From NCBI GenBank assembly GCA_004352715.1, contig SCFE01000020.1:62001-126000 (forward strand): a stretch of 64,000 nucleotides of DNA, given 5' to 3'. Position numbers and translations under genes: made by a program. Positions within the stretch are counted from its first letter, which is position 1, and every line of letters begins with the position of its first letter. A model generated the notes under the pieces. The model was not told the origin of the DNA and did no database searches. It saw nothing but the letters and a program-made list of their open reading frames with translations. This DNA comes from Hofstenia miamia. Lineage: Eukaryota > Xenacoelomorpha > Acoela. This document shows positions 35,141-50,600 of the stretch, piece by piece.

Positions 35141-38100
35141 NNNNNNNNNNNNNNNNNNNNNNNNNNNNNNNNNNNNNNNNNNNNNNNNNNNNNNNNNNNN
35201 NNNNNNNNNNNNNNNNNNNNNNNNNNNNNNNNNNNNNNNNNNNNNNNNNNNNNNNNNNNNNNNNNNNNNNNNNNNNNNNNNNNNNNNNNNNNNNNNNNNN
35301 NNNNNNNNNNNNNNNNNNNNNNNNNNNNNNNNNNNNNNNNNNNNNNNNNNNNNNNNNNNNNNNNNNNNNNNNNNNNNNNNNNNNNNNNNNNNNNNNNNNN
35401 NNNNNNNNNNNNNNNNNNNNNNNNNNNNNNNNNNNNNNNNNNNNNNNNNNNNNNNNNNNNNNNNNNNNNNNNNNNNNNNNNNNNNNNNNNNNNNNNNNNN
35501 NNNNNNNNNNNNNNNNNNNNNNNNNNNNNNNNNNNNNNNNNNNNNNNNNNNNNNNNNNNNNNNNNNNNNNNNNNNNNNNNNNNNNNNNNNNNNNNNNNNN
35601 NNNNNNNNNNNNNNNNNNNNNNNNNNNNNNNNNNNNNNNNNNNNNNNNNNNNNNNNNNNNNNNNNNNNNNNNNNNNNNNNNNNNNNNNNNNNNNNNNNNN
35701 NNNNNNNNNNNNNNNNNNNNNNNNNNNNNNNNNNNNNNNNNNNNNNNNNNNNNNNNNNNNNNNNNNNNNNNNNNNNNNNNNNNNNNNNNNNNNNNNNNNN
35801 NNNNNNNNNNNNNNNNNNNNNNNNNNNNNNNNNNNNNNNNNNNNNNNNNNNNNNNNNNNNNNNNNNNNNNNNNNNNNNNNNNNNNNNNNNNNNNNNNNNN
35901 NNNNNNNNNNNNNNNNNNNNNNNNNNNNNNNNNTATATATATATATTGTGTATTATGCTTTACCTCTTAAGTTTATACACATAGATTGAATAAATAGGGA
36001 CATTTAATATCTGATCTGCTACTGTATTCACATGGCATCATGTTGGCAAAATGCAATTGCCTACTGAAAAGTTTAACTAGCAATATAATTGAAATTTTGT
36101 AGAAACATTGAGCTTAGGCAAACACTATCGGGTCAATATCCATTTCAATGAGCTCTTTCAACAGTGAAGTGGCTCCTACATTCATATCTGTCATGACGAA
36201 TGTTACTTTTTCAACTGGATCCCGTGACGATGTGTACATCCGAGTGACATCATCAAGATTTTTGTGTTTGCATTCAATGTCAGTGATTGCAAGTTCAATG
36301 ATTGATCCCCAATATTTACCACATGTTCCTCACGCGTTTGTTGTACCTGGTGATGTCGAAGGATGTAATTCAATGCTAGTTTGGTCCTATCGATTGGTTT
36401 CTTTAGGTAAAATCAATTTATGCAAATGTATGTAAACATATTTGTTAGTACACATATTTAATACACTTATATAATGACAACTCAAGTGTTGATAAAAAAT
36501 GATGTTTACCCAACACGATTTCTCTATATCGCTAAATAGTATCAACTAAATGAATAATTCCGAAAAATTAATCAACTTAATCGTAACTTAAAATAAATGC
36601 AAAAAATGTCTGTTGCTGACGTGTATTGTCTGAATTATACAGGGTGTCCGTAAAAGTCTGGACACAGGAAAATTAACTATTTTTCAATGTAGGCTTTAAA
36701 TTATTCATATTTTTTGCATCCATGCTTCAAGAAAGATTTAAACTTATAGTTCTCAGTGGCTATGGAGGCTTAGTTTAAAACTGTAATGTACTTTATCCGG
36801 AAAGAAGTTCACTTATTTATATGGTGGCGAAATTATGAAATATTATTGTGTCCAGACTTTATGGACACCCTGTATAATAAAGAAAAAACATTGAAGGAGT
36901 CCATGTAGAAATGCCGGCATGTGTTAATATATGGGCTAAATTTCAACTAATATACCAGAAGTGTGCAAGAAATAGAGCAAATGTCTATAATAATGTCAAT
37001 ATATATATATGAGGTAGCACTGTGATATACAAATTAGTCTAAGGAGAAGAACAAGTCTAAAAATATTTTTAACTCGAATCGAACTCGCGAGTTGAGGTTC
37101 GACAAACTCGACTTGATCCAAAAAATCAACTTGCAGAGGTCTAATATATATATATATATATACAGATGCCTAGCAAAATATATATATATGAGGGAGTGCC
37201 ATTGCAAATTTGATGCGCCTGCTTGCTGCAACTAGGATCGTCATAGTTTACTTCTCTAAACCTTCTACATGTATAGTGCAATCGTTATAGCCCACATAAT
37301 AATGACCCAATTATGCAAGGATGACATATAAGTCATATACGTGTACGTCTGATCACAGGCTTCCATTAAGGCACTAGGCATAATTAAAGAGCAACGATAG
37401 CACAGGTATAAAACTTAAAATTCAAATTCTTTTGTCCGTAGCTTTTCGTAATATACAGGGTGTCCGCAAAGTCTGGATATACAGGTATAAATACATACCT
37501 TTAGATTCCAAATTTTGTAAACACCCTGTAGGCTAAGTCATATTTCCTTTGTTGTATAAGTGCAGTAGGATCTAAGAAAGTATTTTGGCACTATACTTTT
37601 CAACATGCTAGGAAACAAATCTAAGAGGACGCGAGAATTTGTACAATAAGGCTGCATGTGTAATAAAAACAATCAAAGATTGAAATTTAGGATTTGATTT
37701 GCAAAAAAGGGAAAATCAAACAATGCTATCAGTCAAACATTACAAATAATGGCTTTTTTGCTGGTTTCCAATATTATAAACTTTTGTCTTTTTTTACAGA
37801 AAATTTTGGCCTTTGCTGCTAATTTAACGTCCTTCTTTCAGACGTACCTAAACGTTAATAATCATGGCGACAAAATAACAAAAAATTATCTTGCAAGCTA
37901 ATTATAAATTGTATTGTACATTCATTACAGATCTCACGTCAATGTAACAAAATTAATATTTTAAAATTAAAGACTCTTTAGTGCTTCCCTACCCCAATTC
38001 AATGGTAAAAAGTTTTCTATGTACTTTTTAAAAACTTAGTTGCCCTTCAAATTTGAATATCATTGGCTAAATCAAAAGAACTTCGGCAAAAAATGAAAAT

Positions 38101-38987
38101 AAATACTAATGTCACTAAGTGGATTTTTAGTCTCTATTTTTTGCACATTCTGATGAATTTCAGCGTTTGATGTCTCTGCAATGTAGGAATAAGAAAGTGA
38201 CAACATGAGTTTAGTATAAACCCGAACCCGATCAGAATATTCATTGCCCAAACCACACCTAAAAATTTGTTAGCTTAACCCGACCCGACCCGACCCGAAA
38301 AGTAGATTTTGATTTTCAATACGTGTTGCATTATTTTTTGATAGGGTAACCATAGCCATTAATTTGTATTACTTAAAGTCTTAGATCTTTTTCAAATGGA
38401 GTAGTGGATAATATTCATGACTTTTTCATCAGTCAATCTAAGTTTTGTACACGTAGCGGACCGACCCTATCCGGCCCAGACTCGAAATCGGGTCTTCTAT
38501 CTTCACGCTTTAGTAAGCACATAACATAGCATAGTTATTTGAAACTTGCTATTGAAGAAGTGGGATTTAACACCTTTTTGATTCTTCTATGTTATTGGAT
38601 AACAATAAGTTATCAGACTTTAATACTATTCTGAAGTAGAAATACATGAAGACTAGAAATACACAATTTTAAAGTAGACTTTCAAAGTTGAAACTGCTTA
38701 GAAGAAATGCTACATTAAATCATTTAAACCTAATAAAAGAGTTCCTTCAAAAAACTAATTAGACTACATTGAAGCTAGTCGTCTTGAGGAAAAAAACACA
38801 TCAGTAGCTCAAAAATAGAAATAATCGTATATTGCGAGTGTAATGGCTGATATTCATTAATTATACATGTATTTCCAACGAAAACATAAATCATTTATTG
38901 AAATCTTACATTGCAAAACGTGTACAAATTTATGCTTTTGAATTATTGAATTGTAATTTTAGCTAAATAATTGGAAAATAAAATGAA

Positions 38988-39048
<61 letters not shown>

Positions 39049-42000
39049 AGCTGTATATTTCAATTATTTGATGTTTGACAAAATATTATTTCTAAGGAAT
39101 TGAATTCTTATTGTATTATATAATTAATAACACAGGTATACATTTTCTTTAGAATCGGGGGCAGCTACTTTGGATCTTTTGATTAGTGGATTTTTGATGG
39201 AGGAAGGTGTAGACAGCATAGACAACAGTGTTATTGTAAAAGTACAAAGCTCGAATAAGAATAAAGAGAAGAATCTCGCAATTACGGTGAATGATTTCTC
39301 AAATACCGAAGTAAGTTATTTGCTATAGGGAGTCCTGATCTCCACAGACGAAAACAAAAAAAAATTGAAATCATAGTGTCAACATGCGAACACAATATTA
39401 AATTAGAATTATGGTATCTAATGATTAAATTTGAAGCCAATACCTTAAATAAAAATCTCAATCGTCATTAATGTTGCATCTCGAGACCTAATATCTGGCC
39501 ACCCTATATTGAGGTTTATAATATATTTGGTTCTAGCTTTCACTTTGATAAAGAAAACTGTTCCAAGAAATTTTTATTCTACAATAGTCAATAACATTTT
39601 AATTATTTCAATTTCATCAAATTTGGACGGTAATGAATTGACGGATTAAGCAATCTTTCATTTAGTACATTATTTCTAAAAGATGTATACATAATATAAC
39701 GATGCTATTCAAACTACTACCCAATATTTAGGCAATTTTGTGGAGAGCATTTATAAAATGATCTAGAATTATCCTTCCTCATAATTAGTACTGATCTACT
39801 TTAAAATAAGATTAAATTATATAGATTGAAATTTACTTTGCGAAATTCATTATTAGGCTTGGAATTTCCACGTTAATGTATTCTGAATATTCCCTATATT
39901 AATGATATACTGCATTAAAGTTTGAATGTAACACATCTTAACATGCCTTGAGGTTTTAAATCATCGTTATCCCGACGAGTGGTCAGCGAATATACCAACA
40001 AAAAAATTGATAAAATATTATTGTTTATATTTATTCCACAGATAATGAATAATTATTTATGAAATATGTATGGATTGCGTACTGAGGTTAGAAGTAAAAA
40101 GAGTGCCATTAAATTACAAGATTTCTTAGATACTTTAATATCCACAAATGTCTACAATTTTATTCGACCTGTTAGAAATGACAATTCTTGTAGTTTACAT
40201 TCCAACATATCATTTTAAATTATGCTTGATGTTTCTGAATGCTGTTGTGATTTTGTTTTCTAGAATTGTGAAGGAGTAAGTGTGGCGTCATCAATGACAA
40301 GTGACAACATTACAATGGGAATGATTAAAACTATTAATCTTGAATTTACAAATTCCTTTTCCATGGATTCCCACTTTACGAAATGCGCATTTAAAATGAT
40401 GTGGTCAAACTCGTCTGCAGATCTGCACAGTATTGTGTAAGTATTTTATTTAATATTTTTATATTTTTGGGTAATGCAATTATATAAATACATCCGTTCT
40501 TTGTTTTGCCACTAATAGATTTTGAGTCAACCCCCGTAATGATCTTTTAAGAATCCTTGATTTTTCTAAACTTTGTTATATATCGAAATCAGTAGTAATA
40601 CCTGCGGCAACGAGGTGGCACAAATTGACCTTTGACCCTGGCGGGTATATGATAATCTATAGGATATGATGTAATTGTATACTTTGGCCAAAGTATACAA
40701 TTTCCTCATAGCCAAGCCCGCCAAGGTCAAACGGTCAATTTGTGGAACCTCGTACGACCCCCGTTTACTACCGAAATCTAAAGTCGTCGTTTTTTGCCTG
40801 TCTACCAACTAGCGTTTTTGGAAAATATTGAGAGACGTGTTGGCATAAAGAAATTTTTTTCTAGCCCTGTAAATCTATTTATCTGTAGCCAGTGTCTAAA
40901 TGGATTATCCCAGTAATTAAAAGGCGCACTTTTTAGGCATAAGAATAAATTTATTGACCACGGAGTAAGTTTCGCACTTCCCGGAAACAAGGTTAAGGCT
41001 TGAAATACATGCCTTTAATGAACGCATCTTGCATTGAGAAACAATGTAGATTTGTATTATGTGATAATAGTCTTTGAGAATGACTTGGCAGAAGAATTTC
41101 AGATAAAACTAGTATTTGTTGCCATGACATTTTCAAACAACAATATTATTGCCAACAAAATAACTTAGTGAACTTCAGCATGAATTTTGAAATCTTGAAA
41201 TTCCTAATTGATGTTTCAATTAGAAAAGGCGCTTTTTGAAGAATGTTTATAAAATTTTTGCAATTTTTTCACTTAATTTCAGTCAATGAAGTCTCATTTA
41301 ATTGGGACCTTGAAGAAATATTTCCGTGGGAATGGGACTAACATAGGTCTTAGATCATAAATGGAACCACCGGAACAACAGATTTCATCATATAGACTAT
41401 GGGATAACTGAGATGGGACGAGTTTGAAACTATAATGATTGAGACTAGATAGGAGCAATAAAATTCTGGTCCCTCAGAATTCAATATTTCTTTAAGTGTT
41501 CAATCTTCACTATCATCCTTTGTTTCATTAAAGAGAAGCGTCTTCTATTTCTGTCTCAATTTGGTAAATGATTTTACTGGTAACCTACTTGTGAGTTCTA
41601 TTATTTTTTGCAAAATATACATAAAATTCCTAGCGGAATATAATTTTAGGTACTGTCCATGATGACATTCTTATAATGTCGTGTCGTCTATTGGAATAGT
41701 TTTGAAATTTAATAAATAAAGCTATCAAACCAGGAGATTTGTCGTAAATGCACTCAATTCTCAAGTCAACTGTAACCTTCTTCTACGGGTCTGCTGATGT
41801 TATGTTTCTACTTTAAGACACCAAATGTGCAGAAATAACCTTATATCTTGAAACCATTTGGAGTGCAACAACTTATGCAATAAAAAATAAAAAGTCGCAA
41901 ATAACTAGAATATTGGAAATTCCTACAATTTGGTGCTACAAATTTAGGAAAAACTCGGTATTTCTCATTTGCTAATCTTATTTTCTGGGGTTTCCAAACA

Positions 42001-42788
42001 AACTCGCATATTTGTGGCAAATACCTTTTTTTGTTTTTCCAAAAAGAAAATTCTACCAATTCTTTGGAATTTTATAAAAATCGCTCAAAGTTTCATGCCA
42101 TTGATGTCACAAAATGACCTGGGGAATTTTTTTATAGAGAATATTTTCTTAACAGTGTTTAGTTTATATGATGAAATTCAACCAATGAGAAATGACTGCA
42201 TTCAACTTTCGACACAAGATCGCTGGAACAACCCTGAGAAAATGGAATACTATGTTACATTCAATAGCGCTTGTTTCCTCAGCAATGACCGGTTTAAAGT
42301 CATCGAAAGTAGTTTGGCATTTGGCTTTAACTTTAACGCAAGCGCAACTGTGGATGTTGAATTCCAGTTTTGGGAAGCTAACTATTCCCATAAGATTGTT
42401 GTTGGAAGTGATTCCCCTGCTGCAGAGGTTTGCAATCTTTTAAGATTCAGTTTTAATAAAAAATATATTTACAGAATCGCGTACTAGAAGTGGATTTAAT
42501 CACTCCCTTACCTTATCAAATTATTGGAGAGTCCTCCAGTTTTCCAGTTATAGGTGCAGTGAGGTTTCCTCCAGATTCTTCAATTATTTATGACTTTTCA
42601 TGTGGATTCACAATTGAAGATGTAGGGGAGAATTCAATTAAATTTGCAGCGATCTCTATTGCAAAAACCTCGCCATTTTTTCCAAGATTATATCAATACT
42701 ATCATGAAAGGAGCGATGTTATGGAAACGTAATTTTTTAAGAATTTAATGATATAGTAGTAACAATTTTCTGCATGATATATCTGAAA

Positions 42789-42827
<39 letters not shown>

Positions 42828-44612
42828 CTTTATGCACATNATGTCTCAAACAATTTTATTTTTGAGAATGAACTTCTCATAAATTTGTCAAAGCAATGCA
42901 TTCCTATAAATATTATATTTTTAACAATTTCAATTTTCCAACAAATAAAATCCAACACCCAAACCTTAATATAACTCTAAGAAGGCTGGGTCCCCAATCC
43001 AATTTAACAAGGGGGATGAGCCACCTTGAACATATGTACATCTAAACTAGTAATTCCCAAAATTCTTCTATCAAATGAAAATATCTGTACCTAAATTGAA
43101 TTATGCATTACAGAACATGTAGTTTTTAGTAGAAGTTTCACCATTATGTAAAATTTTGCAAAAATCAAATTTTACTGTGATTAAATTCTTGACATCTCCG
43201 AAATAGAATTTCATTCTTTAGGAAGTAACTTATGTATATTTTTATAGAAAATTTTATCTACATTTCAATCTGAATATACAATGATGAAAATCTTTTTATC
43301 TTTAATTTGAAATGAAATATTATTAAAAATATATAGACATTTTTATTGAAATCTTTTTTTTTGTTTTTGATAGACTAACTTCAATTTCCTTTCACAAGAT
43401 GAATATTACAATATGCAAATGTATATCCATGGTTAGAAATTCAATACATTTCCAATAACTGTTGTTTGTTCTTAATGCACCATTGAAGAATATAGTGAAT
43501 ATAAAATATGTTTTCTAAATGATACCGCAATATTATATTACGTTTTCGAGGAGACATCCAATAGTTTACGGGAAAATGCGTGCATTTTCTGAAATAAGGT
43601 GACATTTTCGAAGACCGTAATGTATGTATATATATATATATATATATTTGCTTTATGCACATCTATTTTGTTTTCTAGGTATCACATTGTGGCCATTCAT
43701 AAAAGGCTTTTTGCCGTTTCCTATCAAATGATCATTTACGGGCATATTTTAGTCAATTCTTTGTGATGTTATCCTGCTAGAAAATGTAGGAATAGCTATC
43801 AGTTAATCTCTGAAATACAGGATGAAAAAACTTGTGAACAACTCAAAGTAACTGTCAGTATTAAAGTTTCCTTGGAAACAAAGTGTAGGATTAGCCACAC
43901 ATGTAGTAACAATTTTATAGAGATTTTCATAGAGTAGTAGATGGCATTCACTTTAAATGTTGCGTCATTGGTCCAATCAATCAGCCGGAGATCATGGCGA
44001 AAACATGAGAATTTCTTCTTGCGATGGAAACCCTCCATCGAAATCGTTTCCATTTAAAGATTACGCAAGTCTTGGAACGAAGTGCCCTAAATCCAGGTAT
44101 TTTAAAATGCAACACAGGGAGCCTGAAGTGATTCCCATTTGAGAAGAACAACATTTAATCGGTGTCTTAGATTGTTCTTCATAGTACTGCTTAGTATTTC
44201 GCTTCAATTGTTGCAGTTATTGAGGCACTAGAACCAGCCACATCATGTACAGAAGCAGACTCTTTTTACTTTGCCAATAAACGCTTTTAATGTTCTTTGT
44301 GTTGATGGATTCCTTTTAAATTGTTTCTTCCGTTGGGGCTGAATTAACACCGAGCAACACGCCAAATATTTGTTTTTTGATTATTTAAATACATGTTTGC
44401 ACAGTGTATCTTGGATCATTCATTAACAAACTTTGCTTAAGCACAGATAAGTGAAAAAATTTAATTGGATATGAAACGGCAAATCGTATTATTTATAAAT
44501 AGTGTTAACGTAAAACAAATAATGGCACATCCTATACACACATATATATATATATGTATATATGTATATATATATATATATCAATATGTACATTATATGA
44601 TTATGTATGCCT

Positions 44613-44652
<40 letters not shown>

Positions 44653-47600
44653 TATTTTTATAGATTTACACTTTACAAAGTGAAGGGAGAAATATTCCCA
44701 AAATATCTATCCAAATGGTAGGAATTCAAACGACATGTAGAACACGGACAAAACTATACCAATGAGCACTTATTGTGAACGTCTAAATTTAAATTTAATT
44801 TGCTTAAGATAACGCAAAAGCCACGTGCTTATAATCGATACATTTTATTTTAATTGATTAATCATGGCAATTAATCGCAGTTTATAAAGTTTTCGATTAC
44901 TGAGTTTGCACTATATCGATACAAGAACTTATGTTTAATTTGAATTACACTGCTTATTTCAAAAATATGTAAAAATGGAAAAATTCTCTTCTGCAAGTTT
45001 TGCCAGACTCCTGCTTATGCATGTGATTTCTTTAGTTGACGCTTTTTTAATTTAGGTCTGCCAATGGTCGAGTAATATTCTGGCCTCCAATTGAAATTCT
45101 AGAATATTCTGTATTTAAATCAGTTGCAACGCGTAAGTTTCTTCATAAAGAATCGATCATTTCTGTTTAATTATCAACGTTTTAAAGATGAAATGCTTGA
45201 ATAAAACAAAGCCAAAGATGGCTTAATTAGAATGTTTCTCTAGTATTATTTGAAAATTTCACCTTCGAAATTCGCTATTTAAGTTAAAATTGATCAAAAA
45301 ATATTTTTTCTTATCAATTTCTTATGTTATTAGAATTTTTTAAAGAGATTCATTGTTTGAAATGCAAAATTCTGCAGATACAGCACAAGGGCTTTAAACA
45401 TAGTATAAATATATTGCTATATAAATATGATTTCTTTGTATTATATTAATTTGTAAGGCAAATTGTAAGATAAAGTGCCCATGAATTTTTTCAAAAATTC
45501 GACATACAATGATTAAGAAATTGAATTTAGAAGAAGTGCATTTTAAAGCTGAGCTGGATATCGAATCAATAACAGAGAATTTTGAGATAAGTTTTTCGTG
45601 TGCCTACCAGAACTCTTCAGAGTTCAAACAATCTCAAATTCTAGTCTTTGATCCAAGCTTTCAAACAACGCTTTCTTCTCTAAAGGTAATACTTTTTGAA
45701 TGAGACATGATTTATTTGACATCAAATTAGGAAACAAACTTTCTTCCCAACCATCAAAGTTTCCTCTATGGCAGCACTCAAAGCTCAGACATTATTATGG
45801 ATAATTATGCAGTTTTGGGTCAGGTTTGGTTTCCACCAGATGTTAGAACCTATTTCAAAGTCAAACTTGTTCTTCAGAATGCTATTTTTGACGTTTTCAA
45901 GGTAGAATATGAATTTACATTTATGATTGTGGTTACTACATTAAATTTTCTATATCTAATAAAATTATATATTTTGTAGTATATAATATCAATATGAGAA
46001 TCGATAAGAGGGATTGCCCATCTATCTGTATAATGAGAATATCAATTTCTTCAGACCTTTGGTCCAGCTAATGAACTTTTTGTCTTTGGAGTAACATTAG
46101 TGAGGAATGTAAAATATTAATCACTTTTCTACCTTCCTAAAATTTGGAGAACTACTGAAAAGTGTTAGAAAATATGGAACTTGTGATATCAGACATGGTA
46201 AACCCCTGTACATACCCTTTGAATAAGTTCCATAAATTTACAACATCCCCTAGGTTGATATGATTATGAAAGTTTTATAGATGCTTATTTTATAAAACTC
46301 AATCAAAAGTAATAGTTTTTCTGCAAGAAAACAAAATTATTCATAGTTTCTTCATGGACATTGAATTACACAGATTATTAACATTATATACAGAAATGTA
46401 CAACTCGGTTTCCAAAAACAATGTTTTGGTTTTTATCTATAAATTTGATGGGTAGAATGATAAAATTCGATTTCTTATGCAAAATTGCAAAATTTATTTT
46501 GAGGTGTATATATCCCCTCTAATAGTTGTAAACAATATTCAATATTATTTATTGTCTTCATTAATGTTAACAGAATTAAAAAGAATATCTGATGCAACAA
46601 GGGATTTCAGAGTTTGTGAGTTGACATTTAAAGAAATGCAAGAAAATTGGTATCATCAAAAACTAGAGCAAGGGCAAGTCATCAATGATTGCAAATGAAC
46701 GCAATCATTACCAGAAAATGACTTGAAAAAAAGTCATAAAAATACTAACTAATTTACATAAAAACTCAAAATTTAAGACTGTGACTCTTTTTTAATATGT
46801 AAATGACCTTGTTAGTTTCACCACAAATTAAACAGTTGCTTCTTAGGTATAATTAGTACACAATGTGCGACGCATTATCAACCTCTTCTCATCTACATCT
46901 GCAGTGTCACACATTGTACTAATATCAACTGCAATGATTGCTACTTTTGAAATAAATCATTGCAATTCTAGCTTCGCAGCAATCAATCAATTGCAAAAAT
47001 AATTGCCATCCCAATTGATTTTTGACCAGTGCTGTTTATAAGATTTTGAGCGCATGAAAGCAATAAAAAACTTTGACTATTTCTTGATTTGTGCAAAGCT
47101 ATCCCAAACCCATTGAGGTGTGTCATGAGCAAAGTCAGAGGTCGCGGGGCTATGAACCTTTAAAAATTTGTTTTACGGTAACGAAAATTTTCAAAAATCC
47201 CGAGACTGTTTAAGGTTAAGGTAATATATAATATTGAAAAACTGCAATCCTTTAAAAATGAAACTAAAATTTTTCTTTAAAAATATATATTTTTGGTAAT
47301 TCATGGTTAGGATACAGATTTTAAAGTAATGACGTTGTGAAAACTAATTATTGAAATCGTCTGAAATATTTGTTTTGTAGTTTTTGTGTATATAGGTATT
47401 TCGGGAATTTTATAACGCCATTCAGGTAACTTACCAGTCAGTTAATTTCAAGGAATTATCTGAATTTTTTATCTAAGTTACTGAATTATTTAAAATTTTT
47501 GCTTCAAAAATGGTGTACTGAGCTGCAATTCTTCCAAGTAATCTAATGCGCTTAAGACTTTAGCCTTAAAGAGTAGAACAATACATAAATAAAATTAAGC

Positions 47601-50600
47601 AAAATAATGAAAATAATAGAGGAATTATTTTTTGTGACAATTGCAGAATGGAAAGTGAATACATTTACATAAGATTCCAGTAAAAAATAAAGAATTTAAA
47701 AAAAATGTTAGGATATTAGATGTAAATTTAGAAAAACGTGCCCAAAAATCAATATCAAGAATTTGAAATATGGAATTTGCTAGAAGAATGATGCGAAAAC
47801 AATAGTTATGTGATGATTTTGAATTATGAATTAAAGGACATTTAAAAGATAGATGTTTCGATGAACGAGAATTAAAGATCCTTGAGGAAAATGATAAATA
47901 TTCATTAGCATCAAAGTCATAGCTTCCAATAAGTAGTTTGTTAAGGAAAATAAGATCAAGATATTTTAAGTAAAGATTTATTGGAAGAAGCTTGGCTTGA
48001 AAGAGAAGAATTTCGAATGAGGAATTTAAGAGTAGACCCAACGAAAAGCACGATGTAGTATGCGGTCAATTCTTAGAGCAGATGAAGAATCAAGATGCCA
48101 GCTTAGAAATGAAAAGTAGTATGTCACCACACACACACCACATAGTTGAAATATTGATGTAAAATGGATATATTTTGAGCGCGTTGCTCCAGCAAAGCAC
48201 ACAAGCTCTTACATTTGTATGTTATTAACTATTTTTAATTTGCAACTCTATAAAAATAATTTATGTCACTTTACATATAAAACTTTTTCAAAACCTCTAA
48301 GTCTCAAAGCTTCAATAGGTTTTCAAATTAGTTACAACCAACTTCTGTTGAATGATTCTGAATTTTGAATATTAATATACAATAATAAATATTTAGGTAA
48401 ACAATGTTGGAAGCAATTTAGATATTAATGGCACTATTTTGGAAACTGAAATTAACGAAAGACTTGAAAATGATAGACAAGAGGCATTTTTTAATATCAG
48501 TATAAATACCTACAAGCCATCTGGGGAACCAACTTGGAACATGATTAAATTTGAGTTCAAAGTTGTTCCTGAAAATGCAAGTTCAATTCGAATTTCTCTA
48601 TACAATCTTATTGGAGACTTCGTTTTTCAGGAATATGAGTTGGATCTTAACTTGCAGGATCGACCTGTAATTTTACCTTTAGAAAAATCTGATATTATAA
48701 TCTTTCATAGGAAAGCACTTCTGATTCAGGGGCAATCCGTTTTGTTGACTTCCCCTCATTCCATAATTATCCCATAAGATTTTGGCCTGGAACGGTTGCC
48801 TCGATGGATGTTGCAGTGTATTACAGTCCCTTAATGACCATCTCGAAGGATGATGGAAACTTTAACACCTATTACATAAAAGTAAGTTTACAATATTGTT
48901 ATTCAATTATTCGTTTCACTTTATATAATTGTTTCTAATTTTTTTTACAATATGGAAACATTTGGGTTAAACTACAATCTCAATATTCAAAACATGCAAT
49001 AATTGAGCAGGTAATGAAATATCAGGGCAAAGTCAAATATTAATCAAAGAATATACCTACAATACAAACATTTTTTTATTTATTTCTGTAACACTACAGA
49101 AGGACTACAAGGTTTTGGGAAATAACCTTTGAAGCGAAAATTTTTAATTAAATTTTAGCGGAGTTGAAAACGTGTCACATTTTGTACTCATGTGCTGACC
49201 TGTTTTACCTACTTTTTGGCGCATTACTAAACTCATGGCTCGAAAATTCAAGTTTGACAAGAATTAGCACTCAAAGTGTTTGCTTAAAAGCCGTAATGAA
49301 ATAATGTATTCATATTAACGACCTAGCAATAGAATCAATGCAAAGGAAAATAGGTCCTAAGCATATTAAAACTCTAGATATTGCGTTTTGCATATCTGCA
49401 TAATGAATTATCATTTTGAGATTTCTATTTCCATGCTGACGTCAACTTGCGGGTTTGTTCGACGCTCTAGTCAACTTGAATATTGGCACTGTAATATTTT
49501 CTTTCACTACTTTAATTAGGCTACAGGAATTGGCGTAAAAATGCATTCTGCTAGAAGAATATCTTGGGGTCGTCACATTTATATTCCGTCTGAAACGGAT
49601 GACTTTGTACAGTAAGTGAAGTTTACCTATAAAACTAATTAAAACCATAATTAGTTTCAATATTTGACAATGCGCATATTGCCATTGAAATCCAGAATTT
49701 TAGCCCTATTTCCACTAGAAATTTTTCAAAATCTGTTATGACTTCAGCAAAAAATTTTATAATTCACAAACGAATGAAGATATTTAAAATCTAAAGAAAC
49801 CACAAAATAAAGAATTGTCTCCTCATTCGTTTTAGTTATAAATTCGCGACCTGGTTCTGTCCCGTCCTGGCGCGCCTTTTTTCAATTTCCTTAAATCGCT
49901 TCATTATCTGAACACGATGTATAGAAATAATTTGAATATTTTTACAAAATTCGGTCTTCGCAATGAAACAAATCTTATTTACATGTAATTCTGGGATAAG
50001 TACATGTTTTTGCACATATCTTCATTATTGGCCTACCCCATAAATGTGTCAATGTAAAAACTTTTCAATATTTCTTAACAGGCGTGGATAAAATTATTCA
50101 AAATGCGGACAAACCGGTTTGTTACGTAAAAGTATCACTAGTGGAAATAGTGGTAACGTGACAAAAATTGAGATTTTTCCTATTAGGCGATTCCTTTACA
50201 ATTTCTGATTCCTACAGAATTGAATTTATCCAAATTTTATCAGTTTCCATTCAGTTTTTCATCGGTTGTTATTATTTTCAAATATAAAACTTGTCAGTAA
50301 TGACCTGGTGGTCGTAAAATTGTAATGAAAATTTAGAAAAAAATGTGCAGTAGCTCATGTATATTGAAATAAGACTTTTAAAAAAATATATTTTAATCAA
50401 AATGGCCATAAATCTCAGTTCGCAAAATTTCAAGTAGTTCTACCATGGCTACCTGCTTATTGTGATTATTTGAGTCATTTTAATAGAGTATCCCTTATTT
50501 CATCTGCTTTATATTTTTATGGAATTTATCAGAATCTAATGTGTATGCAAAATATTCCTGTTCAAACCCAGCACTAAGCCTTATATTAAATATCAATAAT

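Noticed and set aside
35058-35989. Long open frames of about 300 codons
   Set aside because: They run through (TA)n and a 793-N gap.
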